NCBI GenBank assembly: GCA_030145245.1
Contig: JAQYWC010000012.1
Location: 1 to 64,000 of the forward strand
Direction: 5' to 3'
Origin: Desulfobacterium sp.
Lineage (GTDB): Bacteria; Desulfobacterota; Desulfobacteria; Desulfobacterales; Desulfobacteraceae
DNA length: 64,000 nt
Made by a program: the position numbers and the translations under genes. Of the stretch, positions 1 to 9,500 are shown in pieces (the stretch's first letter is position 1; the number at the start of each line of letters is the position of its first letter). The notes below the pieces were generated by a model, which saw only the letters and a program-made list of their open reading frames with translations, was not told where the DNA came from and did not search any database.

Positions 1-4
1 GACA

Positions 5-112
5 TGTTATGTGAAGTCCCCAATTATGTGAAGTTGATATAGCATTCTCTCTTACATTCCCGCCATTTAAAACTTGTTACCAGCATTCTCATATTTAGGA
101 CTATACATAATT
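5..112. repeat. RIT left terminal inverted repeat (108 bp)
   Basis: The reverse complement matches 3417-3524 at all 108 positions. One mismatch further out (position 4 against 3525), the next three bases pair again. Inside the repeat, TTATGTGAAGT occurs twice, at 7-17 and 24-34, 17 bp apart, and could be two recombinase contact sites on the same helix face. Confidence 0.93.
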
Positions 113-113
113 A

Positions 114-1121
114 TTATTTTTTGGCAAGGTTGTTTAACCATTGCAATATATCCGGTTTGTGCCAATGTTCTTTTCCCTTGATAACGGGGGCATCAGCCTT
201 TTCCAACATCTGCCGTTTAGTATCCATATCAATCTCAAGGTAAATATGCGTAGTATTGATGTTTGCATGACCGAGCCAGTAACTTACCATATTTATATCA
301 TTTCCTGACCGTAGCAAGTGCATGGCTGTCGTGTGTCGGATGGTGTGCGGGTTAACAGTTTTTGTTTCAATGGAAGAACACTGTTCCTTGGCGATAGCCC
401 CGTATTTGTTGATGACATAGCGGATTCCGAAACGAGAGATGGGAGCATCATTGGCGTTAAGAAACAGGTTTTTGATTTCAGGATTTTTGGGGGAGCGCTG
501 CTCCAGATAATCTTGAAGAACAGTAACCGTTTCTGGCCATAAAGGACAATTCCGATGTTTTTTACCCTTACCCTCGAGGTGGACCTGACCGACTTCACCA
601 AAACGCAGATCATTGAGCTTAAGCTCGACAATTTCACTAACACGTGCGCCGGTATTGTAGAGCAACAAAAGCAGTGCCTTATCTCGAATTCCAGTTCGTG
701 ATTTATTATCAACAGCATTGAGGATGGCCTGCATTTCTTTCTCTTCAAGGTAGTCAACCGTTTGGTGATGGATTCGTTTCAAAGGGATTGCGCGTATTTT
801 TTGGCATTGCTGAAGCAAGGCCGGTTCTTCCCGGGCTACAAAGTCAAATAGGCTGCGAATTGCCGCTAATCTTGCGTTTCTTGTGTTGGAAGAACACTTC
901 CGCTCCTGTTCCACGTAATCCAGATATGCAACAACCATTTTTTCCGTTATATCTTCGACCTCAAGTTTATCCACTGGCCGTCCAAGAATATCGGCTGCAT
1001 AGCACAACAGTAGCTTGATGGCGTCACGGTAACTGTAGATGGTATTGACCAAAATGCCTTTTTGCACAGGCAGATAATGGCTGAAGAACCGTTTCATGTA
1101 GTTTGCTAATGGATACTTCAT
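114..1121 (-). CDS. RIT tyrosine recombinase, third of trio (335 aa)
   Basis: This is a phage-integrase-type tyrosine recombinase with an N-terminal SAM-like DNA-binding domain (about 1-110) and a C-terminal catalytic domain. Visible catalytic motifs are Arg in GARVSEIVEL, HTIRHTT (His-x-x-Arg) and LGHANINTTHIYLE, with the nucleophile Tyr near residue 293. The ATG overlaps the stop of the preceding recombinase gene (TAATG), so the two are probably translationally coupled; a GGGGAGAA ribosome site sits just upstream. It is the last gene of the operon and ends 1 bp from the left inverted repeat. All three recombinases probably act together on the repeats; the division of labour is not known. 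Confidence 0.9.
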   Translation of the reverse strand: MKYPLANYMKRFFSHYLPVQKGILVNTIYSYRDAIKLLLCYAADILGRPVDKLEVEDITEKMVVAYLDYVEQERKCSSNTRNARLAAIRSLFDFVAREEPALLQQCQKIRAIPLKRIHHQTVDYLEEKEMQAILNAVDNKSRTGIRDKALLLLLYNTGARVSEIVELKLNDLRFGEVGQVHLEGKGKKHRNCPLWPETVTVLQDYLEQRSPKNPEIKNLFLNANDAPISRFGIRYVINKYGAIAKEQCSSIETKTVNPHTIRHTTAMHLLRSGNDINMVSYWLGHANINTTHIYLEIDMDTKRQMLEKADAPVIKGKEHWHKPDILQWLNNLAKK

Positions 1122-2092
1122 TATATTTCTCCCCTGGTTTTGATGTTGTTCAAGTAATGATCATGGAAACGATTGTTGACCTCTTCAAGTAACTCGGCTG
1201 TGGGGCGTAGATAAATATGAGTGGAAGAGACGCTTACATGGCCCATATAGGTAGCCAAGGCCGGGAGCTTGGAGTTGACATCCTGTTTGTCCTGGTACCA
1301 TGCCAATAGTCTATGCACGGCAAAGGTATGCCTCAGATCATGGATACGTGGGCCAATGTATTTATTGTGCGTAATGCCGCATTTTTCAAGCACTTGCCTG
1401 AAGGTTTTATAAACAGTGCTATGACGCAAGTTGTGACCCTGTAGGTTAATGAACAGCGGTGAATCTGACGTCTTTGAGCCATTTTTAAGCCGTAGCTCGA
1501 TATACTGGTTAAGCATCAGGGAGGTGGATGGATGCAGGGGAATCCAGCGTGCCTTTCTAAATTTTCCTTCAGCAATGTAAAGCAAATTAAATTTCCGTTG
1601 AAAATCTTTGATTGTCAGAGCAAACGCTTCGCCTATGCGTATTCCCGTGGTATATAAAAGGCCGAAAAGGATCCGGTAGGTGTGCGGCCGTAATGACTTG
1701 AGCGGAGGCAATGCCGAAGCCACCGATAGCAGGGTTTCGATTTCTGGTTTGCTGAATATATAAGGGTGGAAAATATTTGGAGCGGAAACGCATTTTATGG
1801 CTTCGGGCACATGGCAACGCGGATCTGTTTGATTGATATATCGGCATAACTGGCGGATCACGCAAAAACGGTTGAACTGTACCCGCGGATGCAAGTGCGA
1901 AAGGCTTTGCAGATAGTGATCTGTAATCTGACGAGTAACAAATTTTTCGTTGGGATATTCTTCAACCAGAAAACGGTCAAAGTATCCTAACAGGCGGGCT
2001 TGAGAACTGTAATCCGTGCCCGAAAGACGGCGCAATTCTATAAAATGACAAATTTGTTTAGATAGCCAACTGTGAAAAATGATAGTCTGCAT
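1121..2092 (-). CDS. RIT tyrosine recombinase, second of trio (323 aa)
   Basis: The catalytic domain has TTGIRIGEAFAL (Arg), IHDLRHTFAVH (His-x-x-Arg) and MGHVSVSSTHIYLRP (His and nucleophilic Tyr). The N-terminal 110 residues form the usual core-binding region. I chose the ATG at 2092 because GAGAGG lies 7 bases upstream. An in-frame ATG at 2113 would overlap the upstream gene by 10 bases and is the alternative. Its stop overlaps the start of the next recombinase. It is only distantly similar to its two neighbours by eye, as expected for RIT elements, in which each member belongs to its own subfamily. Confidence 0.9.
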   Translation of the reverse strand: MQTIIFHSWLSKQICHFIELRRLSGTDYSSQARLLGYFDRFLVEEYPNEKFVTRQITDHYLQSLSHLHPRVQFNRFCVIRQLCRYINQTDPRCHVPEAIKCVSAPNIFHPYIFSKPEIETLLSVASALPPLKSLRPHTYRILFGLLYTTGIRIGEAFALTIKDFQRKFNLLYIAEGKFRKARWIPLHPSTSLMLNQYIELRLKNGSKTSDSPLFINLQGHNLRHSTVYKTFRQVLEKCGITHNKYIGPRIHDLRHTFAVHRLLAWYQDKQDVNSKLPALATYMGHVSVSSTHIYLRPTAELLEEVNNRFHDHYLNNIKTRGEI

Positions 2093-2103
2093 TATAAAAC
2101 CTC

Positions 2104-3354
2104 TCAAGGCCATGCCAGCCCTACCTGTTTGAGAGCATTGAAGTCAACCTTGGTATAGATAAAAGTCGATTCCAGGTGTCGGTGTCCGAGTACGTCGGCT
2201 AACGCCTTAAAAGAATGCCCTTTTTGCAGCATGCGAGTAGCGAAGTTATGTCGAAATACGTACGCCCCCTTCCTGTGGCTCTTAACCTCGGCGGTGTTAA
2301 TATGTCTTGAGACGATTTGGGAAAGAGTGTTGGAAGCTGAAAGGGGATGATAAGGAGCACGAACTGTAAGAAAGACTTCCTGGTAGACACTGGGTGGGCG
2401 AGCGTTTTGTAAATAATCCAGCAGACTGTGTCCAACTTCTCTTGTCAGAGGCAGCAGGCTGTCCTTCCCATGTTTTAAAGCCCTGAAGAATATTCGATTT
2501 GTAGTCCAATCAATATCTTGCAAGCGAAGCGCTCGAACCTGTCCGCCACGTACCCCGTAGGTATAGAGTATCTGGCAAATTGCATAATCACGTCGCCCAA
2601 CATCGTTGCTGCGGTTGATACCGTTGAACACTTTTCGCGCCTGCTCATCAGTCAAGCCGTTGGGTACCGTCGCCAACTTGTAAGTACGCAATGTCGGAAC
2701 GGCGCAGTCCAGTGGCCGCGGCACAAAGCCTTGATGTAAACAGAATCGAAAAAAAGTCCGCAGAGCCGATTGCATTGAGCGACGGGCTGACAGTCCCATT
2801 TTGTGGGCATATGACAGGAAAAAACGTTCCACCGTTTCAGGAGTTAGTTCCGACATGGCATCAGCTTTTGCTTGTGGACCAAGCCATTTGAAAAATTGGC
2901 TAAGGGAATGGGCTCGAACATCAAGTGTACCGGGCGCTACGTGCTGGTAGTCGCTCATCCACTCGAGATAGGAATCCAAAAGAGGTTGAAAAATTGCCGA
3001 CTCGACGGAAGAATCAAACAGTTTTAATTCCTGAAGATACTGGACAAAACGATTTATCGACCACTGAACACGACAGAGATGGTTATCTGATAATTTCCGG
3101 AATTGAATCCGCAGTGAATATTCTTTGAAAAATTCATCAACATCTTCAACCGACAAAGTCTGCCAGTCTGTTCCCTTTTGCGCATCAAGGTAACTGTTAA
3201 AATGAGAAGCATTGGACAGATGCTTACGGATGGAGTATCGACTGAATCCGCGTTTTAGCAACCACTCAGAGTACCCATCCAAAAGCTTGCCCAATGGACC
3301 ACTTCGCAATTTGTCGAGTGTCCGTGGACATACAAAAAACAATTCTAATGCCAT
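2104..3354 (-). CDS. RIT tyrosine recombinase, first of trio (416 aa)
   Basis: This is the longest of the three recombinases. It has an extended N-terminal region (about 1-220) followed by a catalytic domain carrying TYGVRGGQVRAL (Arg), YVFRHNFATRML (in place of His-x-x-Arg the box reads F-R-H-N), LGHRHLESTFIYTKVD (His, nucleophilic Tyr). The start at 3354 is favoured by AAGGAGG five bases upstream; an ATG at 3369 is also in frame. The gene begins 62 bp inside the right inverted repeat, so the operon promoter should lie within or next to that repeat. Roles within the trio are not known. Confidence 0.88.
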   Translation of the reverse strand: MALELFFVCPRTLDKLRSGPLGKLLDGYSEWLLKRGFSRYSIRKHLSNASHFNSYLDAQKGTDWQTLSVEDVDEFFKEYSLRIQFRKLSDNHLCRVQWSINRFVQYLQELKLFDSSVESAIFQPLLDSYLEWMSDYQHVAPGTLDVRAHSLSQFFKWLGPQAKADAMSELTPETVERFFLSYAHKMGLSARRSMQSALRTFFRFCLHQGFVPRPLDCAVPTLRTYKLATVPNGLTDEQARKVFNGINRSNDVGRRDYAICQILYTYGVRGGQVRALRLQDIDWTTNRIFFRALKHGKDSLLPLTREVGHSLLDYLQNARPPSVYQEVFLTVRAPYHPLSASNTLSQIVSRHINTAEVKSHRKGAYVFRHNFATRMLQKGHSFKALADVLGHRHLESTFIYTKVDFNALKQVGLAWP

Positions 3355-3416
3355 GACAACCTCCTTCAACCGCCTCTTTCATAAAGGCTGTTAAATTAAA
3401 GATTGTCATTGAACCG

Positions 3417-3524
3417 AATTATGTATAGTCCTAAATATGAGAATGCTGGTAACAAGTTTTAAATGGCGGGAATGTAAGAGAGAATGCTATATCAACTTCA
3501 CATAATTGGGGACTTCACATAACA
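3417..3524. repeat. RIT right terminal inverted repeat (108 bp)
   Basis: Perfect inverted copy of 5-112. Its outer edge falls on the first His codon of the RAYT HUH motif (3523-3525), so the element end and the disrupted gene meet exactly here. Confidence 0.93.
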
Positions 3525-4011
3525 CGTCCATTTGGTGATGGTTCCTGAAACAAAGGACGGCTTAAACAGAGCCGTCGGTGAGGCCCATCGACGGTACACT
3601 CGGCGGATCAATTTTCGCAAGAAATGGCGTGGTCACCTATGGCAGGGACGGTTTTCTTCTTTTATCATGGAAGGGAGGTATTTATTGGCATGTACGAGAT
3701 ATGTGGAGTTGAATCCGGTGCGGGCTGGTTTGGTAAAAAAGCCTGAAGAGTGGAGATGGAGCAGCGCCGGCCCTCATATGAAAGGACAAGATGACATTCT
3801 TGTAAAAGTAAAGCCGTTGCTGGGAATAGTGAATAAACCCTGGGGAGCGTTTTTAGCCTCTGATGTTAAGAAGCCGCAAATAGAGTTATTTCGAAAGCAT
3901 GAACGAACCGGGCGACCTTTGGGGGATGACTCGTTTGTTGAAAAAATGGAACTTCTTCTGGAACGAAAACTCAGACCTCAAAAACCGGGTCCCAAGAAGA
4001 CAGTTAAGTAA
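3523..4011 (+). pseudogene. RAYT / IS200-like Y1 transposase, 5'-truncated by RIT element
   Basis: RAYTs are single-domain HUH transposases that mobilise REP sequences. The remaining frame starts at the HUH box itself (H-V-H-L, 3523-3534) and continues with EAHRRYTRRINF, HLWQGRFSSF, the catalytic-Tyr segment YVELNPVRAGLV and the typical tail GRPLGDDSFVEKME. The normal first 60-70 residues are missing because the RIT element occupies that position. A TTG at 3532 could start a 159-residue product, but it would lack the metal-binding His pair. The sequence just after the stop is a 19-bp repeat found again at 16991-17009. Confidence 0.87.
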
Positions 4012-4022
4012 GGTGTCCCCGG
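4004..4022 (+). repeat. RAYT-associated 19-bp repeat, copy 1
   Basis: TTAAGTAAGGTGTCCCCGG spans the RAYT stop codon and the first bases of its 3' flank. An exact inverted copy lies at 16991-17009, again directly after a gene's stop codon. REP-like ends of this GGTGTCCCC type are usual beside deltaproteobacterial RAYT genes. Confidence 0.7.
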
Positions 4023-4034
4023 AAAAAGGAAAAA

Positions 4035-4059
4035 GGTCTCCCGGGGGAGACCCCTTTTA
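4035..4059. terminator. Intrinsic terminator between convergent genes
   Basis: GGTCTCC and GGAGACC form a 7-bp stem with a 4-base loop, extended by flanking pairs and followed by CCTTTTATT. It lies between the RAYT remnant (+) and the lipoprotein gene (-), so it may work in both directions. Confidence 0.65.
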
Positions 4060-4078
4060 TTCTTTACTCCTGCTTATA

Positions 4079-5758
4079 TCATGGCGCCTTGGGTGAAAGG
4101 ACACCGAGGCGTGCTGAAGAATAGTTGTCTTTTGGTGTGGTGACCTCCACCAGGAGGCTGCCCGATGTGATGTCGGCATCTTTCTCGGGAACCAGGACAA
4201 CGCTGAAAACGCTGGGCTCCAGGGTGTTTGGTACGGTAAAGCTGTCTTTTCCGTCGATTTTAGCGTTATCGGGTGCTGTGACTTTGACTGTGGTTCCGTA
4301 GGGCATGGGGTTGCCGTAATTTATTCCGGAAACGGTAATGTTTATAAGCCTTGCGTCATTGATATCTGTGAACTGGATGGTGCTGGACGGGGAAAATTCG
4401 ATATCTGCATGACTTTCGGCCATGACGATCTGCAGGTCGTCCCAGACATGGACGAGTTCCTTTGAGCAGTTGGTCGATCCCGGTGCGCATAGGGTGCCGT
4501 TGTATATGCCGTTGCCAGGGGTGTAGAGGCCGTCTTTGTTGAAATCGGTAAATAGTTCACCTAAGTCCCAGGTACCGTTATCATTTGCGTCCAGAAAGGC
4601 TTCCCCGCGGTTGCTCAAAAGTACGTCTGAAGTATAATCATAGAGTCCGTTTCCGTTTACGTCCTGGAAGCTTTCCTCACCCAGGGCATGGGCGAGGATT
4701 GTCACCCTGCCGATATGGGTTTTGGGGTAACTTGGGGTGACGGGTCTGGGATCCTGGCTTTTCCACTCCACGGAGCAGGCCCCGTCAGTGGTATAACCGG
4801 CGCTCTGGATCACGCCGCCTTCGGTGGTGAAATAGATGGCTGTGCCGTCGGGTACCGGGTTGTTGTTGCTATCTCCGGCCCGGATGGTGATATTGACGGT
4901 TTCTCCGTCATAGCCCATGGCTTCCGGGTTCAATGTTTCCGCGCTGATGGAAAAGCTGTTCTGGTCCGGGAAACCTGTGGATAGGATCAGTTCGTTTGAC
5001 AGGGTGGACATGGAGGTGTACTCCACTTCGGCCTTGACCCGGACCGAGGTGGGCAGTATCCCGGATTTTACGACTACTTTTACCTTGCCTTCAGAATCGG
5101 TTTCCGCACTGGTGGGTTCCAGGGTCAGGCCTCCCATGGAGGTGGTCAGGGAAAAGTTAACGGTTTGGTTGTAGACCGGGTTTGTCTGGTTATCTTTGAC
5201 GATGAATTCAACCGTGGACTGGGAGGGAAGGGAGGCGGCATTGGTGGTTCCCGAAAGGCCGATGAGGGTGGGGGTGGAGGAAATGAATTCAATGGTGCCG
5301 GCCAAGTTGGTTTTGTCTATCTTAAAGCTCTTTTCTGCCACAGGGGGAGTTTGCGTGTTGTCTGTGGGAAGGTCCGAGGTGACGGTGATTTTGTTCGATC
5401 CTACGGTGGCCCCTGACGCAAGCTTGAAAGACAATTCTACTTGACCATTGGCATCGGTCACATCGGTTCCGTCGGTTGAATCGATAAACTCGCACTGGTC
5501 GTTATCAAATTTTGCTTCGATTCTCCGGCCGGCTGCCGATTGACCCTCGGGGGCAGTCAGTTTTACCTTGAGTTTGATGGTGTCGTCAAAGCCGATCTCC
5601 TCAACGGCCGCTCCGGTGGCGGCATCAACCATCTCTAAGGAGAGAGTGTAGTTGCCATTTGATGATCCTCCACTTGATCCGGGGGAGCCGCAGCCTGAAC
5701 AACAAATGAGAATGAGAAGTAATCCAAGGTGAAATAATAAACGGAAACTGCCTTTCAT
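4079..5758 (-). CDS. Ig-like (invasin/Big_1 type) lipoprotein
   Basis: This 559-residue protein starts with a lipoprotein signal peptide (charged start, LGLLLILI, then a Cys-rich lipobox ICCSGC, lipidated Cys near 23) and a Gly/Ser linker. At least three Ig-like beta-sandwich repeats of the bacterial Big_1 kind follow (about 40-150, 155-265 and 270-360). Each has the V-D-A-x-G or T-D-S-E-G-K-V signature of domains that speak of data-dependent 'quality of material'. Around 363-415 lie Asp/Asn/Gly-rich segments (DVNGNGLYD, DANDNGTWD, DFNKDGLY) that look like dockerin-type calcium-binding loops. It is probably surface or periplasmic, with a structural or adhesive role; its partner is unknown. 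It stands alone, convergent with the RAYT remnant. Confidence 0.8.
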   Translation of the reverse strand: MKGSFRLLFHLGLLLILICCSGCGSPGSSGGSSNGNYTLSLEMVDAATGAAVEEIGFDDTIKLKVKLTAPEGQSAAGRRIEAKFDNDQCEFIDSTDGTDVTDANGQVELSFKLASGATVGSNKITVTSDLPTDNTQTPPVAEKSFKIDKTNLAGTIEFISSTPTLIGLSGTTNAASLPSQSTVEFIVKDNQTNPVYNQTVNFSLTTSMGGLTLEPTSAETDSEGKVKVVVKSGILPTSVRVKAEVEYTSMSTLSNELILSTGFPDQNSFSISAETLNPEAMGYDGETVNITIRAGDSNNNPVPDGTAIYFTTEGGVIQSAGYTTDGACSVEWKSQDPRPVTPSYPKTHIGRVTILAHALGEESFQDVNGNGLYDYTSDVLLSNRGEAFLDANDNGTWDLGELFTDFNKDGLYTPGNGIYNGTLCAPGSTNCSKELVHVWDDLQIVMAESHADIEFSPSSTIQFTDINDARLINITVSGINYGNPMPYGTTVKVTAPDNAKIDGKDSFTVPNTLEPSVFSVVLVPEKDADITSGSLLVEVTTPKDNYSSARLGVLSPKAP

Positions 5759-6039
5759 AGTCTTTACATCCCTTACTTTGTATAAAAATTATAATGGTCG
5801 TGGTTTGAAAGAATACTCATACGCCGATCAAGCCGCCTTTCTCACCTATTTAGTATCGGATATAGATAGCATAAGTACGATAGTAAATTACTTTTTGTCA
5901 AGGAAAGTATTATAAAATTTAAAGGGCTGGAATATGTATATAATTTGATGAAGTTGCTATATGTGAGTTCGGTATTGAGTACACTGTTCGGCGGCGGTTT
6001 TTCTTAAGAGGAGGCGGCCCTGGTCCGGACCGTTTGGTT

Positions 6040-6417
6040 TTAACTTACAAGGTTATCTGCTAAAATATCCTCAATGTCTTCATTTTTTTCGATGACAAGG
6101 GGTTGCTGATAGCCAACGCTTGCGGGAGCTGCAACGGTTTTTCTTGCAATGGAAAAAGAGCCCAGGCTTGCGGATATGCTCCAGTCCTCCAGCTCGAAAT
6201 TTAAAAATCTTATTGCGGGCAGGGCAGAAATGGCATTGCAGAGATTTTCTATCTCTTCAACACTGAATTCACTCCCCTGGATTTTTGTGAGTCTGCCGTG
6301 GAACCAGGCGGTCCTGCCTGAAAAGGAGAAAACAAGTTCTGCAAGATTTGCCTTGTGGCTCACCAAACAGGATTTGATCTTTCTGTTTATCTCGTATCGG
6401 GATATCATTCTACTCAT
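6040..6417 (-). CDS. Conserved-looking small protein of unknown function (125 aa)
   Basis: I do not recognise this family with certainty. The first 85 residues alternate helix and strand (INRKIKSCL, LVFSFSGRTAWFHGRL, IENLCNAISALPAIRFLNFELEDW), with a faint resemblance to BON-type alpha/beta modules. The remainder is a low-complexity acidic tail (EKNEDIEDILADN). There is no signal peptide or membrane segment. It is divergently oriented to the large activase gene downstream, separated by about 120 bp that could hold both promoters. The 281 bp between it and the lipoprotein gene are AT-rich, and I see no gene in them. Confidence 0.6.
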   Translation of the reverse strand: MSRMISRYEINRKIKSCLVSHKANLAELVFSFSGRTAWFHGRLTKIQGSEFSVEEIENLCNAISALPAIRFLNFELEDWSISASLGSFSIARKTVAAPASVGYQQPLVIEKNEDIEDILADNLVS

Positions 6418-6540
6418 GGTAAACTGAAGTATACGTTTGCAAGTGAAAAGTCAATAGTCTAAAAGTGCATTGTTATCATTCTTGAAATCTGATACCAGAA
6501 GCTGGTTATGGAAAATAAACATCAATTTTTGGTATAAAAT

Positions 6541-9500
6541 ATGAAAAAACCCCGTCGATCCCTTGGCATCTGCATTGGTGCCTCCACTGTCTCCTCGGTT
6601 CTGCTTGAGGAAAATAAAAAAGAAATCTCCAGGCCTGTCATCATAGATTCCCAGGTTTGCCCCCACCAGGGGAATCCCCGTGGGGTACTGGTGTCGCAAT
6701 TTCAACGATTCATGGCGCTGGAACCCGATTTCCTGGCCGTTACCGGCCGGAATCCAGAACAGCTGGTTGATCTGCCGATGATTGCGGAATCCGTTGCCGT
6801 GGAGAGGGCCTACCGCCATGTGAAGGGTGAAACCATTGCTTGTCATGGGCTTGTCTCTGCAGGAGGCGAGACCTTCATGGCCTATGGCCTGGACTGCCTG
6901 GGTCGGATCTCAGGGGTTTTTGCCGGAAATAAATGTGCTTCAGGCACAGGGGAGTTCTTTCTCCAGCAGTTAGGGCGGATGGGGCTTTCCCTTGACCAGG
7001 CCATGGATCTTGCCGACTGTGACGTGCCCCACAACGTTTCTGCCAGGTGTTCGGTGTTTTGCAAGTCCGACTGTACCCATGCAACCAACAAGGGGATTGC
7101 GAAATCCCGGGTGGCTGCCGGATTGTGCAAGATGATGGCCGACAAGATCGTTACCCTCCTGGGAAAGATCGGGCTAAGGAACATCATGCTCACCGGCGGT
7201 GTGGCCCGGAACAGGCTGGTTGTCCATTACCTGAGCCAGCGTATCCAGGGATTGATCGTCCCTGAAGAGGCGCCGTTCTTTGAAGCGCTGGGGGCGGGGG
7301 TGTGGGCATTTGACCATGAAAGTGTTTTTCAAAAATCAGCTTCTATTCTTTGCAGGGAGCAGCGATCTTCCTTTGAGACCCTGTCCCGACTTTCAACATA
7401 CCGGGGGACCGTAAGGTTTGAAACCATGCCCCTGGGCAGGCTTGAATCCGGAGGAGAGTGTATCCTCGGCCTTGATGTGGGATCGACCACCACCAAGGCC
7501 GTGCTGATGGAAAAACGTTCCCGATCCATCCTTTGTTCGACCTATCTCAGGACGGATGGAGATCCGGTGGGCGCTTCCCAGTGTTGTTACAGGGTTATCC
7601 TGGACAAGATCATACAGGGGGATCTCGAGGATAAGGTCTCCATCGTCGGCGTGGGGGTGTGCGGGTCCGGGCGGTACATTGCAGGGCTCCACGCAGGTAC
7701 GGATGGAATTATCAACGAAATTACGGCCCATGCGGCCGCAGCTGCCTTTTTTGATCCTGATGTGGATACCATCTTCGAGATCGGGGGGCAGGATGCAAAA
7801 TACACAAGCCTAACCAACGGGGTGGCCGTGGATTACGCCATGAACGAGGCCTGTTCGGCCGGAACAGGCTCATTTCTCGAGGAGGCCGCCCTGGAAACCC
7901 TGGGGATCGCCATGGAAGATATTGAGCATCTTGCCATGGACGCCCAGGCGCCGCCCAATTTCAGTGACCAGTGTGCAGCGTTCATTGGCGCGGATGTGAA
8001 GACCGCCATCCAGGAGGGGCTTGGGGTGAACGATATTGCGGCCGGCTTGGTTTATTCCGTGTGCATGAATTACCTGAACCGGGTCAAGGAAAACCGGCCT
8101 GTGGGAGGGACCCTCTTCATGCAGGGTGGGGTGTGCTATAACCGGGCCGTTCCCGTGGCAATGGCTGGGCTCCTGGGCTGTTCCATTGTTGTGCCGCCGG
8201 AGCCCGGGCTGATGGGAGCCTTTGGTGCGGCCCTGGTGACGGAACAGCGGCTGGCCAAGGGATTGATGCAAGGGCTGGAGATCGACCTTGACCGGCTCAT
8301 CGCACGACCCGTAAAGCACCTTAAACCCTTTGTTTGCAAGGGAGGCAAGGAAGGGTGCGACCGTGGGTGCGAGGTTGCCGTGCTCGAGATCGAGGGCCGA
8401 AGGTTTCCCTTTGGCGGGGCCTGCAACCGGTACGACAATCTCAGGAACCGGCGGCATTATGATGTGGGGGCCCTTGATCTGATACGGTACCGGCAACACC
8501 TTGTATTTGAAAAATATGCCCCCTGTCCGGACCCAAAGCCCCTGGGACTCAGGAAAAAGATCGGCATGAACCGTAGTTTCTTCACCAACACCTACTATCC
8601 CCTGTTCGCCAATTTCTTTGCCCGGTTAGGCGTTGAGACGGTGCTGCCGGCTACCTGTTCCCAGGAGGGGATCGATGGGCAGGGGGCGTCTTTCTGCCGT
8701 CCCGGAGAACTGAGCCACGGGTTTTTCAAGGCCCTGGTCGATGCCAATGGTGATCTGGATTATCTGTTTTTGCCCCATGTGAGATCCCTTCAGCCGCAAG
8801 ACGGCAGTGACAGCGCCCTGGTGTGTCCCCTGGTCCAGGGGGAGCCTTATTATCTCCGTGCGGCCTTCTCAAGGGAAATTCAAAAATTGGAGAGAGGCGG
8901 TGTAAAAATTTTAACGCCTTTGATAGATTTCTCCAAGGGGCTTGGGGGGGCGGAAAAGGGCTTTATCCGGATCGGAGAGGCCCTGGGACATGGAAAGGAG
9001 GCCGCCCGCAGTGCCTTCCGGTATGCCCTTTCCAGACAGAGTCAGTGTTTTGAGGATATGAAGCAGGCCGGGCGGGAGGCCATGGCAGAACTTGAAAAGG
9101 ATCCCGATTGTATTGCCGTGGTTGTCCTGGCGCGCCCCTACAACGGGTTTGTCCCGGAGGCGCATATGGGCATTCCAGCCAAGTTCGCCTCCCGGGGCGT
9201 CATGGTCATTCCCCATGATTTCCTGTCCATTAAAAACGTTGGGCCCAAAAAACAGATGTACTGGGGCATGGGAGACGCCATCCTCCGGGCCGGGGCGGTG
9301 ATCAAGCAACATCCCCAGCTGTTCGGTACCTATGTCACCAGCTTTTCGTGCGGCCCGGACTCGTTTGTACTGGGGTATTACAAGGAGTTCATGGGAACTA
9401 AGCCCTCCCTGATACTTGAACTGGACAGTCATCGGGCAGATGCCGGGATAGAGACCCGGATCGAGGCGTTTCTGGATATCGTCAAATCGTATCGCAAGAT

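Larger units (their letters stand above)
1..3524. mobile_element. RIT (Recombinase in Trio) element
   Basis: Three tandem, overlapping tyrosine recombinase genes on the minus strand fill the space between two long inverted repeats (5-112 and 3417-3524). This is the known RIT layout: three different integrases in fixed order, nothing else aboard. The copy looks intact, since all three reading frames are open and each keeps its catalytic box residues. Its right end abuts a 5'-truncated RAYT transposase, so it appears to have inserted into that gene. The left flank lies outside the window, so any target duplication cannot be read. Confidence 0.9.
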
